Part shown: positions 36,903 through 46,590 of the stretch, one piece after another
Numbering within the stretch: position 1 is the first letter of the stretch
Layout: the number at the start of each line of letters is the position of its first letter
Source: Pseudomonas gingeri
Lineage (GTDB): Bacteria > Pseudomonadota > Gammaproteobacteria > Pseudomonadales > Pseudomonadaceae
Direction: 5' to 3'
Length of the DNA: 59,178 nucleotides
NCBI RefSeq assembly: GCF_013385425.1
Contig: NZ_JACAQA010000036.1
Coordinates: 1 to 59,178, forward strand
Made by a program: the position numbers and the translations under genes
The notes under the pieces: generated by a model
What the model saw: the letters and a program-made list of their open reading frames with translations, nothing else
Database searches by the model: none
What the model was told of the DNA's origin: nothing

Positions 36903-37343
36903 CTAACGCCGGAGAGCCAGCATGACCACGCCGGCGGTAATCAGGCCGATACCGCCCCATTGGCGCAGGTCGAGCTTCTCGCCCAGCAGCAGTACGCTGA
37001 TGACGGCGACGAACACCACGCTGAGCTTGTCCACCGGGGCCACCAGCGAGGCCGGGCCGACCTTCAGCGCGCGGAAGTAGCACAACCACGAGGCACCGGT
37101 TGCCAGGCCCGACAACAGCAGGAACAGATAGCTCTTGGCGGAAATCGAACTCAATGACTGATATTGGCCCGTTGCGTACAAAATCAAGGCCAGGCTGACC
37201 AATACCACGACGGTTCGCAGCAGGGTGGCGAAGTCCGAATTGACGTTGTCGATGCCGATCTTGGCGAAGATCGCCGTCAGGGCGGCGAAAGTCGCCGACA
37301 GCAGGGCCCAGAATGTCCACGAGGAGAAGAAACCTGAACCCAT
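36903..37343 (-). CDS. Small EamA-type membrane transporter (single EamA unit)
   Basis: This 146-residue hydrophobic protein has about five helices and one EamA unit (WTFWALLSATFAALTAIFAK, LFLLLSGLATGASWLCYFRA, and the C-terminal GLITAGVVMLALRR). Typical drug/metabolite transporters have two units and about 300 residues. Single-unit members must dimerise. The substrate is unknown. It lies downstream of uvrD on the same strand but is separated by a hairpin. Confidence 0.85.
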   Translation of the reverse strand: MGSGFFSSWTFWALLSATFAALTAIFAKIGIDNVNSDFATLLRTVVVLVSLALILYATGQYQSLSSISAKSYLFLLLSGLATGASWLCYFRALKVGPASLVAPVDKLSVVFVAVISVLLLGEKLDLRQWGGIGLITAGVVMLALRR

Positions 37344-37393
37344 GGTGATCGTGACCTCGATGAATGATTAGATGTGCATGGCGTGCTGTCGAG

Positions 37394-37424
37394 AAGCGTT
37401 TCCACATTGGCCGTGGAAACGCTT
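37394..37424 (-). terminator. Hairpin after uvrD
   Basis: AAGCGTTTCCAC (37394-37405) pairs perfectly with GTGGAAACGCTT (37413-37424). It lies 11 bases beyond the uvrD stop on the minus strand. The T-tract is weak. Confidence 0.7.
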
Positions 37425-37435
37425 GAGCGTCACGA

Positions 37436-39619
37436 TCAGACCGCTTCCAGCTTGGCGTAGCCGAGCATCAGCCACTTGCTGCCTTCGCTGAAGTTCACCT
37501 GGACCCGGGCCTGGGCGCCAGCGCCTTCGAAGTTGAGGATCACGCCGTCGCCGAAGATGCTGTGGCGTACAGTCTGGCCGAGGCTGAAACCGGTGTCCGG
37601 GATGTCGCTGCCACCGAACAGGCTGCTGCCGGCCTGAGCCTGGGCGCCGCCGAACGGTCGGCTGACGCTGTTGGACAGGCGCACTTCCTGGATCAGTCCT
37701 TTCGGCACTTCGCGCACGAAACGCGAGACCTTGTTGTAGGTCTCGCTGCCGTACAGGCGTCGGGTTTCGGCATAGGTCAGTACCAGGTTCTGCATCGCCC
37801 GGGTAATGCCGACGTAGGCCAGCCGGCGTTCTTCCTCAAGGCGGCCGGGTTCTTCCAGGCTCATCTTGTGGGGGAACAGGCCTTCTTCCATGCCCACCAG
37901 GAACACGTAGGGGAATTCCAGGCCCTTGGCGCTGTGCAGGGTCATCAACTGAATGCTGTCTTCGTGCTCGTCGGCCTGGGTGTCGCCGGCCTCCAGCGAC
38001 GCGTGGCCGAGGAAGGCGGCCAGCGGCGTGAGCTCGGCGTCTTCTTCGGCGGCCTCGAAGTTGCGGGCGGCGCTGACCAGTTCCTCAAGGTTTTCCACCC
38101 GGGCCTGGCCTTTCTCGCCCTTTTCCGCTTCGTGGTAGGCGATCAGCCCGGACTGCTCGATGACCACCTGGGTCATCAGGTGCAGCGGCATTTCCCGGGT
38201 TTTCGCCGCGAGGTCCTCGATCAGCTCGACAAACACCCCCAGGGCACCGGCGGCCCGTCCGGCGAGGCCCTTGTTGGCGACCAGCTGGCGCATGGCTTCC
38301 CACATCGACAGCTCGCTGTGGCGGGCGTGTTCGCGGATGGCCTCGACGGTTTTCTCGCCGATCCCACGGGCTGGAACGTTGATCACCCGCTCCAGCGCCG
38401 CGTCGTTGCCACGGCCTTCGAGCAGGCGCAGGTAGGCCATGGCGTTCTTGATTTCAGCCCGTTCGAAGAAGCGCTGGCCGCCGTAGATGCGGTACGGAAT
38501 ACGTTCGCGCAGCAAGGCTTCTTCGAGCACCCGGGATTGGGCGTTGGAGCGGTAGAGAATGGCGATATCGCTGCGGGCCAGGCCGGTTTTCAGGGCGCTT
38601 TCGATGGTTTCCACCACGTAGCGCGCTTCGTCGTGCTCGTTGAAGGCGGCATAGAGGTTGATCGCCTCGCCGTCGCCGCCATCGGTCCACAGTTCTTTGC
38701 CCAGACGCCCGGTGTTATGGGCGATCAGGGCGTTGGCGGCCTTGAGGATCCCGGCCGTGGATCGGTAGTTCTGCTCCAGGCGGATGGTCACGGCGTCCGC
38801 GAAGTCGGCGGAATACTGGTGGATATTCTCGATTTTCGCGCCGCGCCAGCCGTAGATCGACTGGTCGTCGTCGCCGACCACCATCAGGCTGTCGCCGCCC
38901 TGGGCCAGCAAACGCAGCCAGGCGTACTGCACGGCGTTGGTGTCCTGGAATTCGTCCACCAGGATGTGCCGGAAGCGCTTCTGGTAGTGCGCCAGCAGGC
39001 CCGGATGGTCGCGCCACAGGTCCAGGGCGCGCAGCAGCAGCTCGGAGAAGTCGATGACCCCGGCGCGGGCACAGGCGGCCTCGTAGGCTTCATAGATGCT
39101 GCGCATGGTCGCCAGGAACAGGTCGCCACTGGCCTGGATATGCTGTGGGCGCAGGCCCTCGTCCTTCTGGCCGTTGATAAACCACTGGGCCTGGCGGGCG
39201 GGCCAGCGCTGTTCGTCGAGGCCGAGGTCGCGGATCACCCGCTTGACCAGCCGTTGCTGGTCGTCGCTGTCGAGGATCTGGAAGGTCTGGCTCAGGCCGG
39301 CTTCCTGCCAGTGCGCCCGCAACAGGCGGTGTGCCAGGCCGTGGAAGGTGCCGACCCACATGCCGGCCGGGCTGATGCCCAGCAACTGCTCGATGCGATG
39401 GCGCATCTCGGCAGCGGCCTTGTTGGTGAAGGTCACCGACAGGATCGAATGGGACGAGGCGTTTTCGACCTGGATCAACCAGGCGATACGGTGCACCAGC
39501 ACCCGGGTTTTACCCGAGCCGGCACCGGCCAGGACCAACTGACGACCAACGGGGGCGGCTACGGCCTGGCGTTGGGCATCGTTGAGGGAGTTCAGCAGAA
39601 AGGAGAGATCATCGCGCAT
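37436..39619 (-). CDS. uvrD: DNA helicase II UvrD
   Basis: The 727-residue superfamily 1A helicase unwinds DNA 3' to 5' in nucleotide excision and mismatch repair. Motifs in order: Q-motif LNDAQRQAV (12-20), Walker A AGAGSGKTR (31-39), TFTNKAAAEM, Walker B ILVDEFQDTN, GDDDQSIYGWRGA, LEQNYRS, TLHSAKGLEFPYVFL and YVGITRAM. The C-terminal segment with the Tudor-like fold (VRHSIFGDGVILNFEG) is present. Length and order match Pseudomonas UvrD. ATG 39619 is the natural start. Confidence 0.96.
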   Translation of the reverse strand: MRDDLSFLLNSLNDAQRQAVAAPVGRQLVLAGAGSGKTRVLVHRIAWLIQVENASSHSILSVTFTNKAAAEMRHRIEQLLGISPAGMWVGTFHGLAHRLLRAHWQEAGLSQTFQILDSDDQQRLVKRVIRDLGLDEQRWPARQAQWFINGQKDEGLRPQHIQASGDLFLATMRSIYEAYEAACARAGVIDFSELLLRALDLWRDHPGLLAHYQKRFRHILVDEFQDTNAVQYAWLRLLAQGGDSLMVVGDDDQSIYGWRGAKIENIHQYSADFADAVTIRLEQNYRSTAGILKAANALIAHNTGRLGKELWTDGGDGEAINLYAAFNEHDEARYVVETIESALKTGLARSDIAILYRSNAQSRVLEEALLRERIPYRIYGGQRFFERAEIKNAMAYLRLLEGRGNDAALERVINVPARGIGEKTVEAIREHARHSELSMWEAMRQLVANKGLAGRAAGALGVFVELIEDLAAKTREMPLHLMTQVVIEQSGLIAYHEAEKGEKGQARVENLEELVSAARNFEAAEEDAELTPLAAFLGHASLEAGDTQADEHEDSIQLMTLHSAKGLEFPYVFLVGMEEGLFPHKMSLEEPGRLEEERRLAYVGITRAMQNLVLTYAETRRLYGSETYNKVSRFVREVPKGLIQEVRLSNSVSRPFGGAQAQAGSSLFGGSDIPDTGFSLGQTVRHSIFGDGVILNFEGAGAQARVQVNFSEGSKWLMLGYAKLEAV

Positions 39620-39894
39620 CGACGCATTCTAGGGTGCCGGGCCTGGGCGGGCAAACCCTAATGCTGAGCGGCGGCTCTTATACCGGGGGGCGCGCCGCGG
39701 CAGATAAAAAGATTGGCGATGACGACCGGTCAGTCATCGGCTACAGGCGGCAGTGTGTCTTGCTCTGGGCCTCGGCAAGGGGTCTGGCCACCGATCAATT
39801 CATTACATTTTATGACCTGAGGCAGTTTGGTCCTGCCGGATGCTTGTGTATGCTCCTGCCACGTTTATGGCTAACCATTATAAGAATACTGCCC

Positions 39895-42762
39895 ATGACC
39901 CAGAGCTTTGACGCGCTGAGCCCCTCGATGGAGGCTGGGCGGGTTATCCGCAAGCAATTCGCCACTGAGCTGACAGTCGAGCGTACGCGCCTGCTGTACC
40001 AGGGGTCGTTGCTGCCGACTTTATTCATGTTGTTGAACGGTCTGGTCTGCGCCTGGTTGCTCTGGAGCCCGCAGCGTTACCTGCTGGTCAGCGTCTGGCT
40101 GGTGTGGTTGATGGCCCTGGTGGCCTTGCGCGTGATCCAGGTGGCGGCGTTCGACTCGGCGATGCCCAGCCGCCAGGCCCAGCCGATCTGGCGCCGTACC
40201 TTCCTGTTGGGCTCGGCGGTCAGCGGCCTGACCCTGGCCTGCGCCGGCATCGCCCTGGTGCCCACCGACAGTTTTCTCGAGCAGGCCTGGGTCTTCGGCC
40301 TGATCGGCGCAGCGACCCTCTCTGCCAGCGTGGCGTATGCCGTGAGCATCCCGGCGTTCCTGACCTTTACCTTGCCCTGCCTGTTGCCGGCCATCGTCTA
40401 TCTGTTCTGGGGCGGCACCGAGGAGCAACAAGGCTGGGCCTGGCTCGGGCTGATCCTGCTGGTGTCGCTGAGCGTGGTGGCCTTGCAGGTCAATCGGCTG
40501 ATCCGCCGCGGCCTGCTGCGGCGTTTCCAGAACCAGGCGCTGATCGAGAGCCTGCAACAGGCACACACCCGCAGCGAACAACTCAATCTTGAACTGGCGC
40601 GGGAAATCGATCAGCGGCGTCGTGCCGAACAGGAACTGCGCGACGCCCAGGTCGGCCTGGAAAGCCGGGTGGTCCAGCGCAGCCTGGAGCTGGATGTGGC
40701 GAACAAGGCCCTGAGCAAAAGCGAAACGCGCCTGGCCCTGGCGTTGCAGGCCAGCGCCCTCGGGCTGTGGGACTGGAACCTGCAGACCGATGAAGTGCAT
40801 CACACCCAGATCAAGGAGCTGTTCGGCCTCGACCCGGAATACGTGACCGCCATGCTCGGCCACCTCAAGCCGCGCCTGCACCCCGAGGATGTGCCGGCAC
40901 TCAAGCGCGCGCTGGTGGAGCATCTGAAGGGCCGCACCGAGGACTACCTGATCGAGTACCGGGTGCGGCATGGCGATGGTCACTGGGTCTGGATCGAAGA
41001 CCGCGGCCGGGCGGTCGAGCGCTCCACCAACGGTCGAGTGTTGCGTATGGTCGGCACCCGTCGCGATATCAGCGCGCACAAGGAGCAGGAAGCCCAGCGC
41101 CAATTGGCCGCGACGGTGTTCGAGGCGGCCAGCGAAGGTATTGTGATTTTCGACCCCAATTACGTCCTGCTGGCGATCAACCAGGCCTTCAGCCGGGTAA
41201 CCGGTTACCTGCTCGAGGACATGCTCGGGCGCAATGTGGTCGACCTGCCGGGCAGTCGTGATGCCCGGCGTCACTATTCGACCATCCGCCAGGCCCTGGA
41301 ACAGCACGGCAGCTGGCAGGGCGAACTGGTGGAGGCGCGCAAGAACGGCGAGCTGTACCCGCAATGGCTGCAACTGAATGTGGTGCGCGATACTCGAGGC
41401 AATGTCAGCCATATCGTCGGCTTCTTCGCCGATCTGTCGGCTCGCCGCGAATCCGAAGAGCGCATGCGCTACCTGACCCACTACGACGAACTGACGGGGC
41501 TGGCGAATCGTTCGTTGTTTCGCGAACGTCTGTACGAGGCTCACCAGCAAGTGCGCCAGGGTGGCCGCAGCCTGGCGTTGCTGCACATCAATCTGGACCG
41601 TTTCAAATTGCTCAACGACAGCCTCGGCCATGAAATCGCCGACCAGTTGCTGCAGCAGATGGCCCGGCGCCTGGTCAACGCCTTGCCTGAAGCCAACACC
41701 ATTGCCCGTTTGTCCGGGGATGAGTTCGCGGTGCTGTTCGATGCCTACGGCAACCTCTCCAGCCTGGCCCGGGTGGCGACGCGCCTGCTCGGCAAGTTGC
41801 GGGTGCCGGTGACTATCGACGAGCATGAGCTGGTGGTCAGCGCGTCCATGGGCATCAGCCTGTTGCCGGATAATGCCCGGGAAATACCGGTGCTGCTCAG
41901 CCAGTCAAACATCGCCATGCAACATGCCAAGCACCTGGGCGGGAACAACTTCCAGTTCTACACCGAGAGCCTGCAGGCCAGCACCCTGGAGCGCTTGCAG
42001 CTGGAGAACCAGCTGCGCAAGGCCATCGAAGAGCGGCAATTGCGCGTCTTCTACCAACCCAAGCTGTGCCTGGCCACCGGGCGGATGAACGCCGCCGAGG
42101 CGCTGGTGCGTTGGGAGCATCCGACCCTGGGCCAGGTGCCGCCGGCGGACTTTATCGGCCTGGCCGAGGAAACCGGGTTGATCGGGCCGATCGGTGAGTT
42201 CGTCTTGCGCCAGGCCTGCTGGCAGGCGTGCGAATGGCAGCGCGAGGGGCTGGCGCCGATCCGGGTGTCGGTAAACCTGTCGGTGCATCAGTTGCGCCAG
42301 GGCAAGCTGGTCAGCCTGGTGCGCCAGGTGCTGGAGGAAACCGGCCTGGCCCCGGAACTGCTGGAGCTTGAGCTGACCGAAAGCCAGCTGCTCGACAGCG
42401 TCGAACACATCATCGCCACCTTCCAGCAACTGCGCGACCTGGGGGTGAAACTGGCCATCGATGACTTCGGCACCGGCTATTCGTCCTTGAGTTACCTCAA
42501 GCGCTTCCCGGTGGACTACGTGAAGATCGACCAGAGCTTTATTCGCGGCCTGGGGGACGGCAGTGAAGATGCGGCGATCACCCGGGCGATCATCGCCATG
42601 GCCCACAGCCTGGAACTGAAGGTGGTGGCCGAGGGTGTGGAAAACCAGGAGCAACTGGATTTCCTCAAGGCCCAGGGCTGCGATGAAGTGCAGGGCTATC
42701 TGATCAGCCGGCCGGTGGCGGCGCAGGAATTGATGCGACTGCTACGCCATGGCTTTCCCTAG
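39895..42762 (+). CDS. Membrane GGDEF-EAL protein with PAS domains
   Basis: This 955-residue cyclic-di-GMP protein has an N-terminal membrane part with about six helices (about 40-205), a coiled-coil stretch (about 210-280), two PAS domains (about 280-400 and 405-525), GGDEF (about 535-695) and EAL (about 705-950). The GGDEF signature is SGDEF (R605-L-S-G-D-E-F611), and the EAL motif is intact (E735-A-L, with later DDFGTGYSSLSYL). So phosphodiesterase activity is likely, and the cyclase half may be weak or regulatory. ATG 39895 is used; ATG 39850 is a possible longer start. It is divergent from uvrD. Confidence 0.9.
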   Translation: MTQSFDALSPSMEAGRVIRKQFATELTVERTRLLYQGSLLPTLFMLLNGLVCAWLLWSPQRYLLVSVWLVWLMALVALRVIQVAAFDSAMPSRQAQPIWRRTFLLGSAVSGLTLACAGIALVPTDSFLEQAWVFGLIGAATLSASVAYAVSIPAFLTFTLPCLLPAIVYLFWGGTEEQQGWAWLGLILLVSLSVVALQVNRLIRRGLLRRFQNQALIESLQQAHTRSEQLNLELAREIDQRRRAEQELRDAQVGLESRVVQRSLELDVANKALSKSETRLALALQASALGLWDWNLQTDEVHHTQIKELFGLDPEYVTAMLGHLKPRLHPEDVPALKRALVEHLKGRTEDYLIEYRVRHGDGHWVWIEDRGRAVERSTNGRVLRMVGTRRDISAHKEQEAQRQLAATVFEAASEGIVIFDPNYVLLAINQAFSRVTGYLLEDMLGRNVVDLPGSRDARRHYSTIRQALEQHGSWQGELVEARKNGELYPQWLQLNVVRDTRGNVSHIVGFFADLSARRESEERMRYLTHYDELTGLANRSLFRERLYEAHQQVRQGGRSLALLHINLDRFKLLNDSLGHEIADQLLQQMARRLVNALPEANTIARLSGDEFAVLFDAYGNLSSLARVATRLLGKLRVPVTIDEHELVVSASMGISLLPDNAREIPVLLSQSNIAMQHAKHLGGNNFQFYTESLQASTLERLQLENQLRKAIEERQLRVFYQPKLCLATGRMNAAEALVRWEHPTLGQVPPADFIGLAEETGLIGPIGEFVLRQACWQACEWQREGLAPIRVSVNLSVHQLRQGKLVSLVRQVLEETGLAPELLELELTESQLLDSVEHIIATFQQLRDLGVKLAIDDFGTGYSSLSYLKRFPVDYVKIDQSFIRGLGDGSEDAAITRAIIAMAHSLELKVVAEGVENQEQLDFLKAQGCDEVQGYLISRPVAAQELMRLLRHGFP

Positions 42763-42842
42763 GCGTCGAGAGTGGCTACATGCTCCCCGCGCTACGCTAG
42801 CGGGGAGGCGGGTTACGTAATGGAGCGGGCAATTCGCGAATT

Positions 42843-42861
42843 CTTGTAGTATAACTACAAG
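42843..42861. promoter_or_regulatory. HexR-type operator upstream of the RpiR gene
   Basis: CTTGTAG TATAA CTACAAG is a perfect seven-base dyad with a five-base centre. It contains TGTAGTATAACTACA, which fits the TGTARTNNNAYTACA pattern reported for HexR. It lies 46 bases before the start of the HexR-like gene, so autoregulation is likely. Confidence 0.75.
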
Positions 42862-42906
42862 ACTGCTACATCCCAGGCGTTCGCCCATAACAATGAGTCC
42901 AGACCT

Positions 42907-43773
42907 TTGAATCTGTTGCAACACATCGCCCAGTCTCGCAACCTGCTGCGCAAGTCGGAGCTCAAGGTCGCCGATCACGTCCTGCTCGATCCAGCGGCGG
43001 TGATGCACAGTTCCATGGCTGACCTGGCCCACAGCGTGGGCATCAGCGAACCGACCATTGTGCGTTTCTGCCGGGCCATCGGTTGCTCGGGTTTCCAGGA
43101 CCTGAAACTGAAGCTGGCCCAGAGCCTGGCGGCCGGCGCCAGCTTCGGGCAGTTCGCGATTCACGAAGACGATTCGGTGGCGGACTACAGCCTGAAGATC
43201 TTCGACACCACCCTGCACACCCTGATGGACGTGCGCGAAAAGCTCGATCCGGCCGCGTTGCAACGTGCCGTGACCGCCATGTCGGCGGCGCAGCGGGTGG
43301 AGTTCTATGGTTTCGGCGCTTCCGGTGCGGTGGCGGCGGATGCCCAGCACAAGTTTTTCCGGTTGCTGCTGACGGCGGCGGCGTATTCCGACCCGCATAT
43401 GCAGGCGATGTCGGCGGTGACCCTCAAGCCCACCGACGTGGCGATCTGCATTTCCCAGTCGGGCCGTTCCAAGGACCTGCTGATTACCGCCAACCTGGTG
43501 CGTGAAAGCGGCGCGACCCTGATCACCCTGTGCCCGAGCCAGACCCCGCTGGCCGAGCTGTCGACGGTGAACCTGGCCATCGACGTGCACGAAGACACCG
43601 AGATCTATACCCCGCTGACCTCGCGTATCGCCCACCTGGTGGTGATCGACGTGCTGGCCATGGGCGTGGCCATGGCCCGTGGGCCGAGCCTGGTCAACCA
43701 CCTCAAGAGCGTCAAACGCAGCTTGCGCAGCCTGCGCCTGTCGCCCAAGTCGGTGAAGGCCCTCGACGACTGA
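42907..43773 (+). CDS. RpiR family regulator, HexR-like
   Basis: The 288-residue protein has an N-terminal RpiR helix-turn-helix (about 1-77; MADLAHSVGISEPTIVRFCR) and a C-terminal SIS sugar-phosphate-binding domain (about 120-255; EFYGFGASGAVAADAQHKFF, ICISQSGRSKDLL). HexR senses 2-keto-3-deoxy-6-phosphogluconate and controls central carbon genes. This copy lies upstream of pycA-pycB, not beside zwf-edd, so it is the PA5438-like paralogue rather than HexR itself. TTG 42907 is the likely start, because family members begin NLLQHIAQSR and no in-frame ATG fits; this may limit its expression. Confidence 0.88.
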   Translation: MNLLQHIAQSRNLLRKSELKVADHVLLDPAAVMHSSMADLAHSVGISEPTIVRFCRAIGCSGFQDLKLKLAQSLAAGASFGQFAIHEDDSVADYSLKIFDTTLHTLMDVREKLDPAALQRAVTAMSAAQRVEFYGFGASGAVAADAQHKFFRLLLTAAAYSDPHMQAMSAVTLKPTDVAICISQSGRSKDLLITANLVRESGATLITLCPSQTPLAELSTVNLAIDVHEDTEIYTPLTSRIAHLVVIDVLAMGVAMARGPSLVNHLKSVKRSLRSLRLSPKSVKALDD

Positions 43774-43867
43774 CCGATGATTTCATCAGTCTGTCACCCA
43801 CCTGCCGCCAAACCGTAACGCCGGACGTCCATCTTGAAGCTCCCGTACCCACCCTGGGAGACTCGAA

Positions 43868-44059
43868 ATGGCCCGGCACCACGAAGAGCAAAGCAGCGTC
43901 AAAACCCGTCGGCAGCAGGAAGATCAGCGCCGCATGGAATTTCGTCGCGCAATCGAAGACCGCACCGAACTGCGCCAATTGCAACAGGAAATCGCCGCAC
44001 TCAATTACTGGCAGGCAGACTCGGCATCCGACCGTCGAAGCGCTCAACCAGCCCGCTGA
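43868..44059 (+). CDS. Small PA3496-like protein
   Basis: This 63-residue highly charged protein (MARHHEEQSSVKTRRQQEDQ..., then RRMEFRRAIEDRTELRQLQQ) resembles the PA3496 family, labelled putative envelope integrity proteins. ATG 43868 follows GGGAG with good spacing. The last 59 bases overlap the 3' end of the convergent LysR gene. The helix-rich composition suggests a small coiled coil. Family assignment is by appearance only. Confidence 0.65.
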   Translation: MARHHEEQSSVKTRRQQEDQRRMEFRRAIEDRTELRQLQQEIAALNYWQADSASDRRSAQPAR

Positions 44060-44963
44060 TTTGTAACCGTTCACTGCGAATAAACCCCAGGAACGCATGG
44101 GCGACCGGTGACAGGCGTTTGTCCTTGGCCTGAACCAGGCACCAACTGCGATAGAGCGGCAGTTCTTCCACCGGCAGTTCTCGGAGCACGCCGGTCGCCA
44201 GTTCCAGGCTCAGGGCATGGCGCGTCAACAGGGCCAGGCCCAGCCCCGCCACCACACACTCGCGCTGGGCTTCGCCCGAGGTCACTTCCAGCGTCTGCGA
44301 GAAGTGCACGCGTTTCTCCTTGAAATACTCCTCGCAGGCGATCCGCGTCCCCGACCCCGCTTCGCGGATCAACAACGTATACGGCTCCAGGTCCTGCAAG
44401 CGCAGCGGGCCGCCGTGGCACAGCGGGTGATCGGGCGGCGCCACCGCGACAATCGGGTTGTTCAGGAACGGCAGGAATTCGAGCCCCATGTCCTGGGGCA
44501 CCATCGACATGATCAGCAGGTCGTCGCGGTTGTCCGAAAGGCGCCGCAGCGCCTGCGCGCGGTTGACCACCGTCAGGTGCAGATTGACCTCGGGATGCTG
44601 GCGCTTGAACGCGGCAAACAGGTGCGGGACGAAATACTTGGCGCTGGATTCCACCGCCAGTTTCAACTGCCCTTGCAGCGAGCCCTGCATGTCCGAGAGC
44701 TGCATATCGAGGTTTTCCAGTCGACCGAAAATGTCCCGGCTGGCCCGCTGTAACGCTTCAGCCGCCTCGGTCATGTAGAGCTTTTTGCCGACGTAGTCGA
44801 ACAATGGCTGGCCGATCAGCTCTTCCAGCTGGCGAATTTGTAGGCTTACGGCCGGTTGTGTGAGAGACATTTCATCAGCTGCGCGGCTGTAGGAACGCAG
44901 ATCGCAGACCTCATTAAAAATCTTGAGCTGGCGTAATGTCATACGCATCAAGGACTTACGCAT
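44001..44963 (-). CDS. LysR family regulator divergent from pycA (PA5437-like)
   Basis: The 320-residue LysR protein has its winged helix-turn-helix at about 8-65 (LRSYSRAADEMSLTQPAVSL) and the effector domain at about 95-300. It is divergent from pycA, as in P. aeruginosa where this LysR gene neighbours pycA-pycB, and probably regulates pyruvate carboxylase. I start at ATG 44963 (MRKSLMRMT), as in known orthologues; ATGs at 44978 and 44948 are alternatives. Its 3' end overlaps the PA3496-like gene tail to tail. Confidence 0.9.
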   Translation of the reverse strand: MRKSLMRMTLRQLKIFNEVCDLRSYSRAADEMSLTQPAVSLQIRQLEELIGQPLFDYVGKKLYMTEAAEALQRASRDIFGRLENLDMQLSDMQGSLQGQLKLAVESSAKYFVPHLFAAFKRQHPEVNLHLTVVNRAQALRRLSDNRDDLLIMSMVPQDMGLEFLPFLNNPIVAVAPPDHPLCHGGPLRLQDLEPYTLLIREAGSGTRIACEEYFKEKRVHFSQTLEVTSGEAQRECVVAGLGLALLTRHALSLELATGVLRELPVEELPLYRSWCLVQAKDKRLSPVAHAFLGFIRSERLQISGLVERFDGRMPSLPASN

Positions 44964-45000
44964 TTTATAAACACTCATGAAAGCCGCGAACCGCTCAACT

Positions 45001-45016
45001 ATAAGCTTTTACTTAT
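45001..45016. promoter_or_regulatory. Dyad in the LysR-pycA intergenic region
   Basis: ATAAG CTTTTA CTTAT is a five-base inverted repeat with the T-N11-A form of LysR sites. It lies 38 bases before the LysR start and about 150 bases before pycA, so it may serve autoregulation and pyc control. Confidence 0.4.
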
Positions 45017-45163
45017 GAGTGACCCAATAATTATTGATTTTGGTTTATCACTGGGTAGGTCTAGTGTGGACTGCGCGACTGGCTTGAAACATTTAGTCAC
45101 GCGCCGACCCGTTTTCCGGTTGCACCCAAGGGTTGTTTGTTCCAGCGGCTTAGGAATTTCCAA

Positions 45164-46579
<1,416 letters not shown>

Positions 46580-46590
46580 GGACTATTCCA

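Noticed and set aside
37562..39661. Long plus-strand open frame opposite uvrD
   Set aside because: Its composition is low-complexity with Gly/Gln/Val-rich translation and no domain. It mirrors the highly conserved UvrD frame, a usual effect of high G+C.
40021..41826. Minus-strand open frame opposite the GGDEF-EAL gene
   Set aside because: The plus frame has clear domains throughout. The reverse frame is Gln/His-rich shadow coding.
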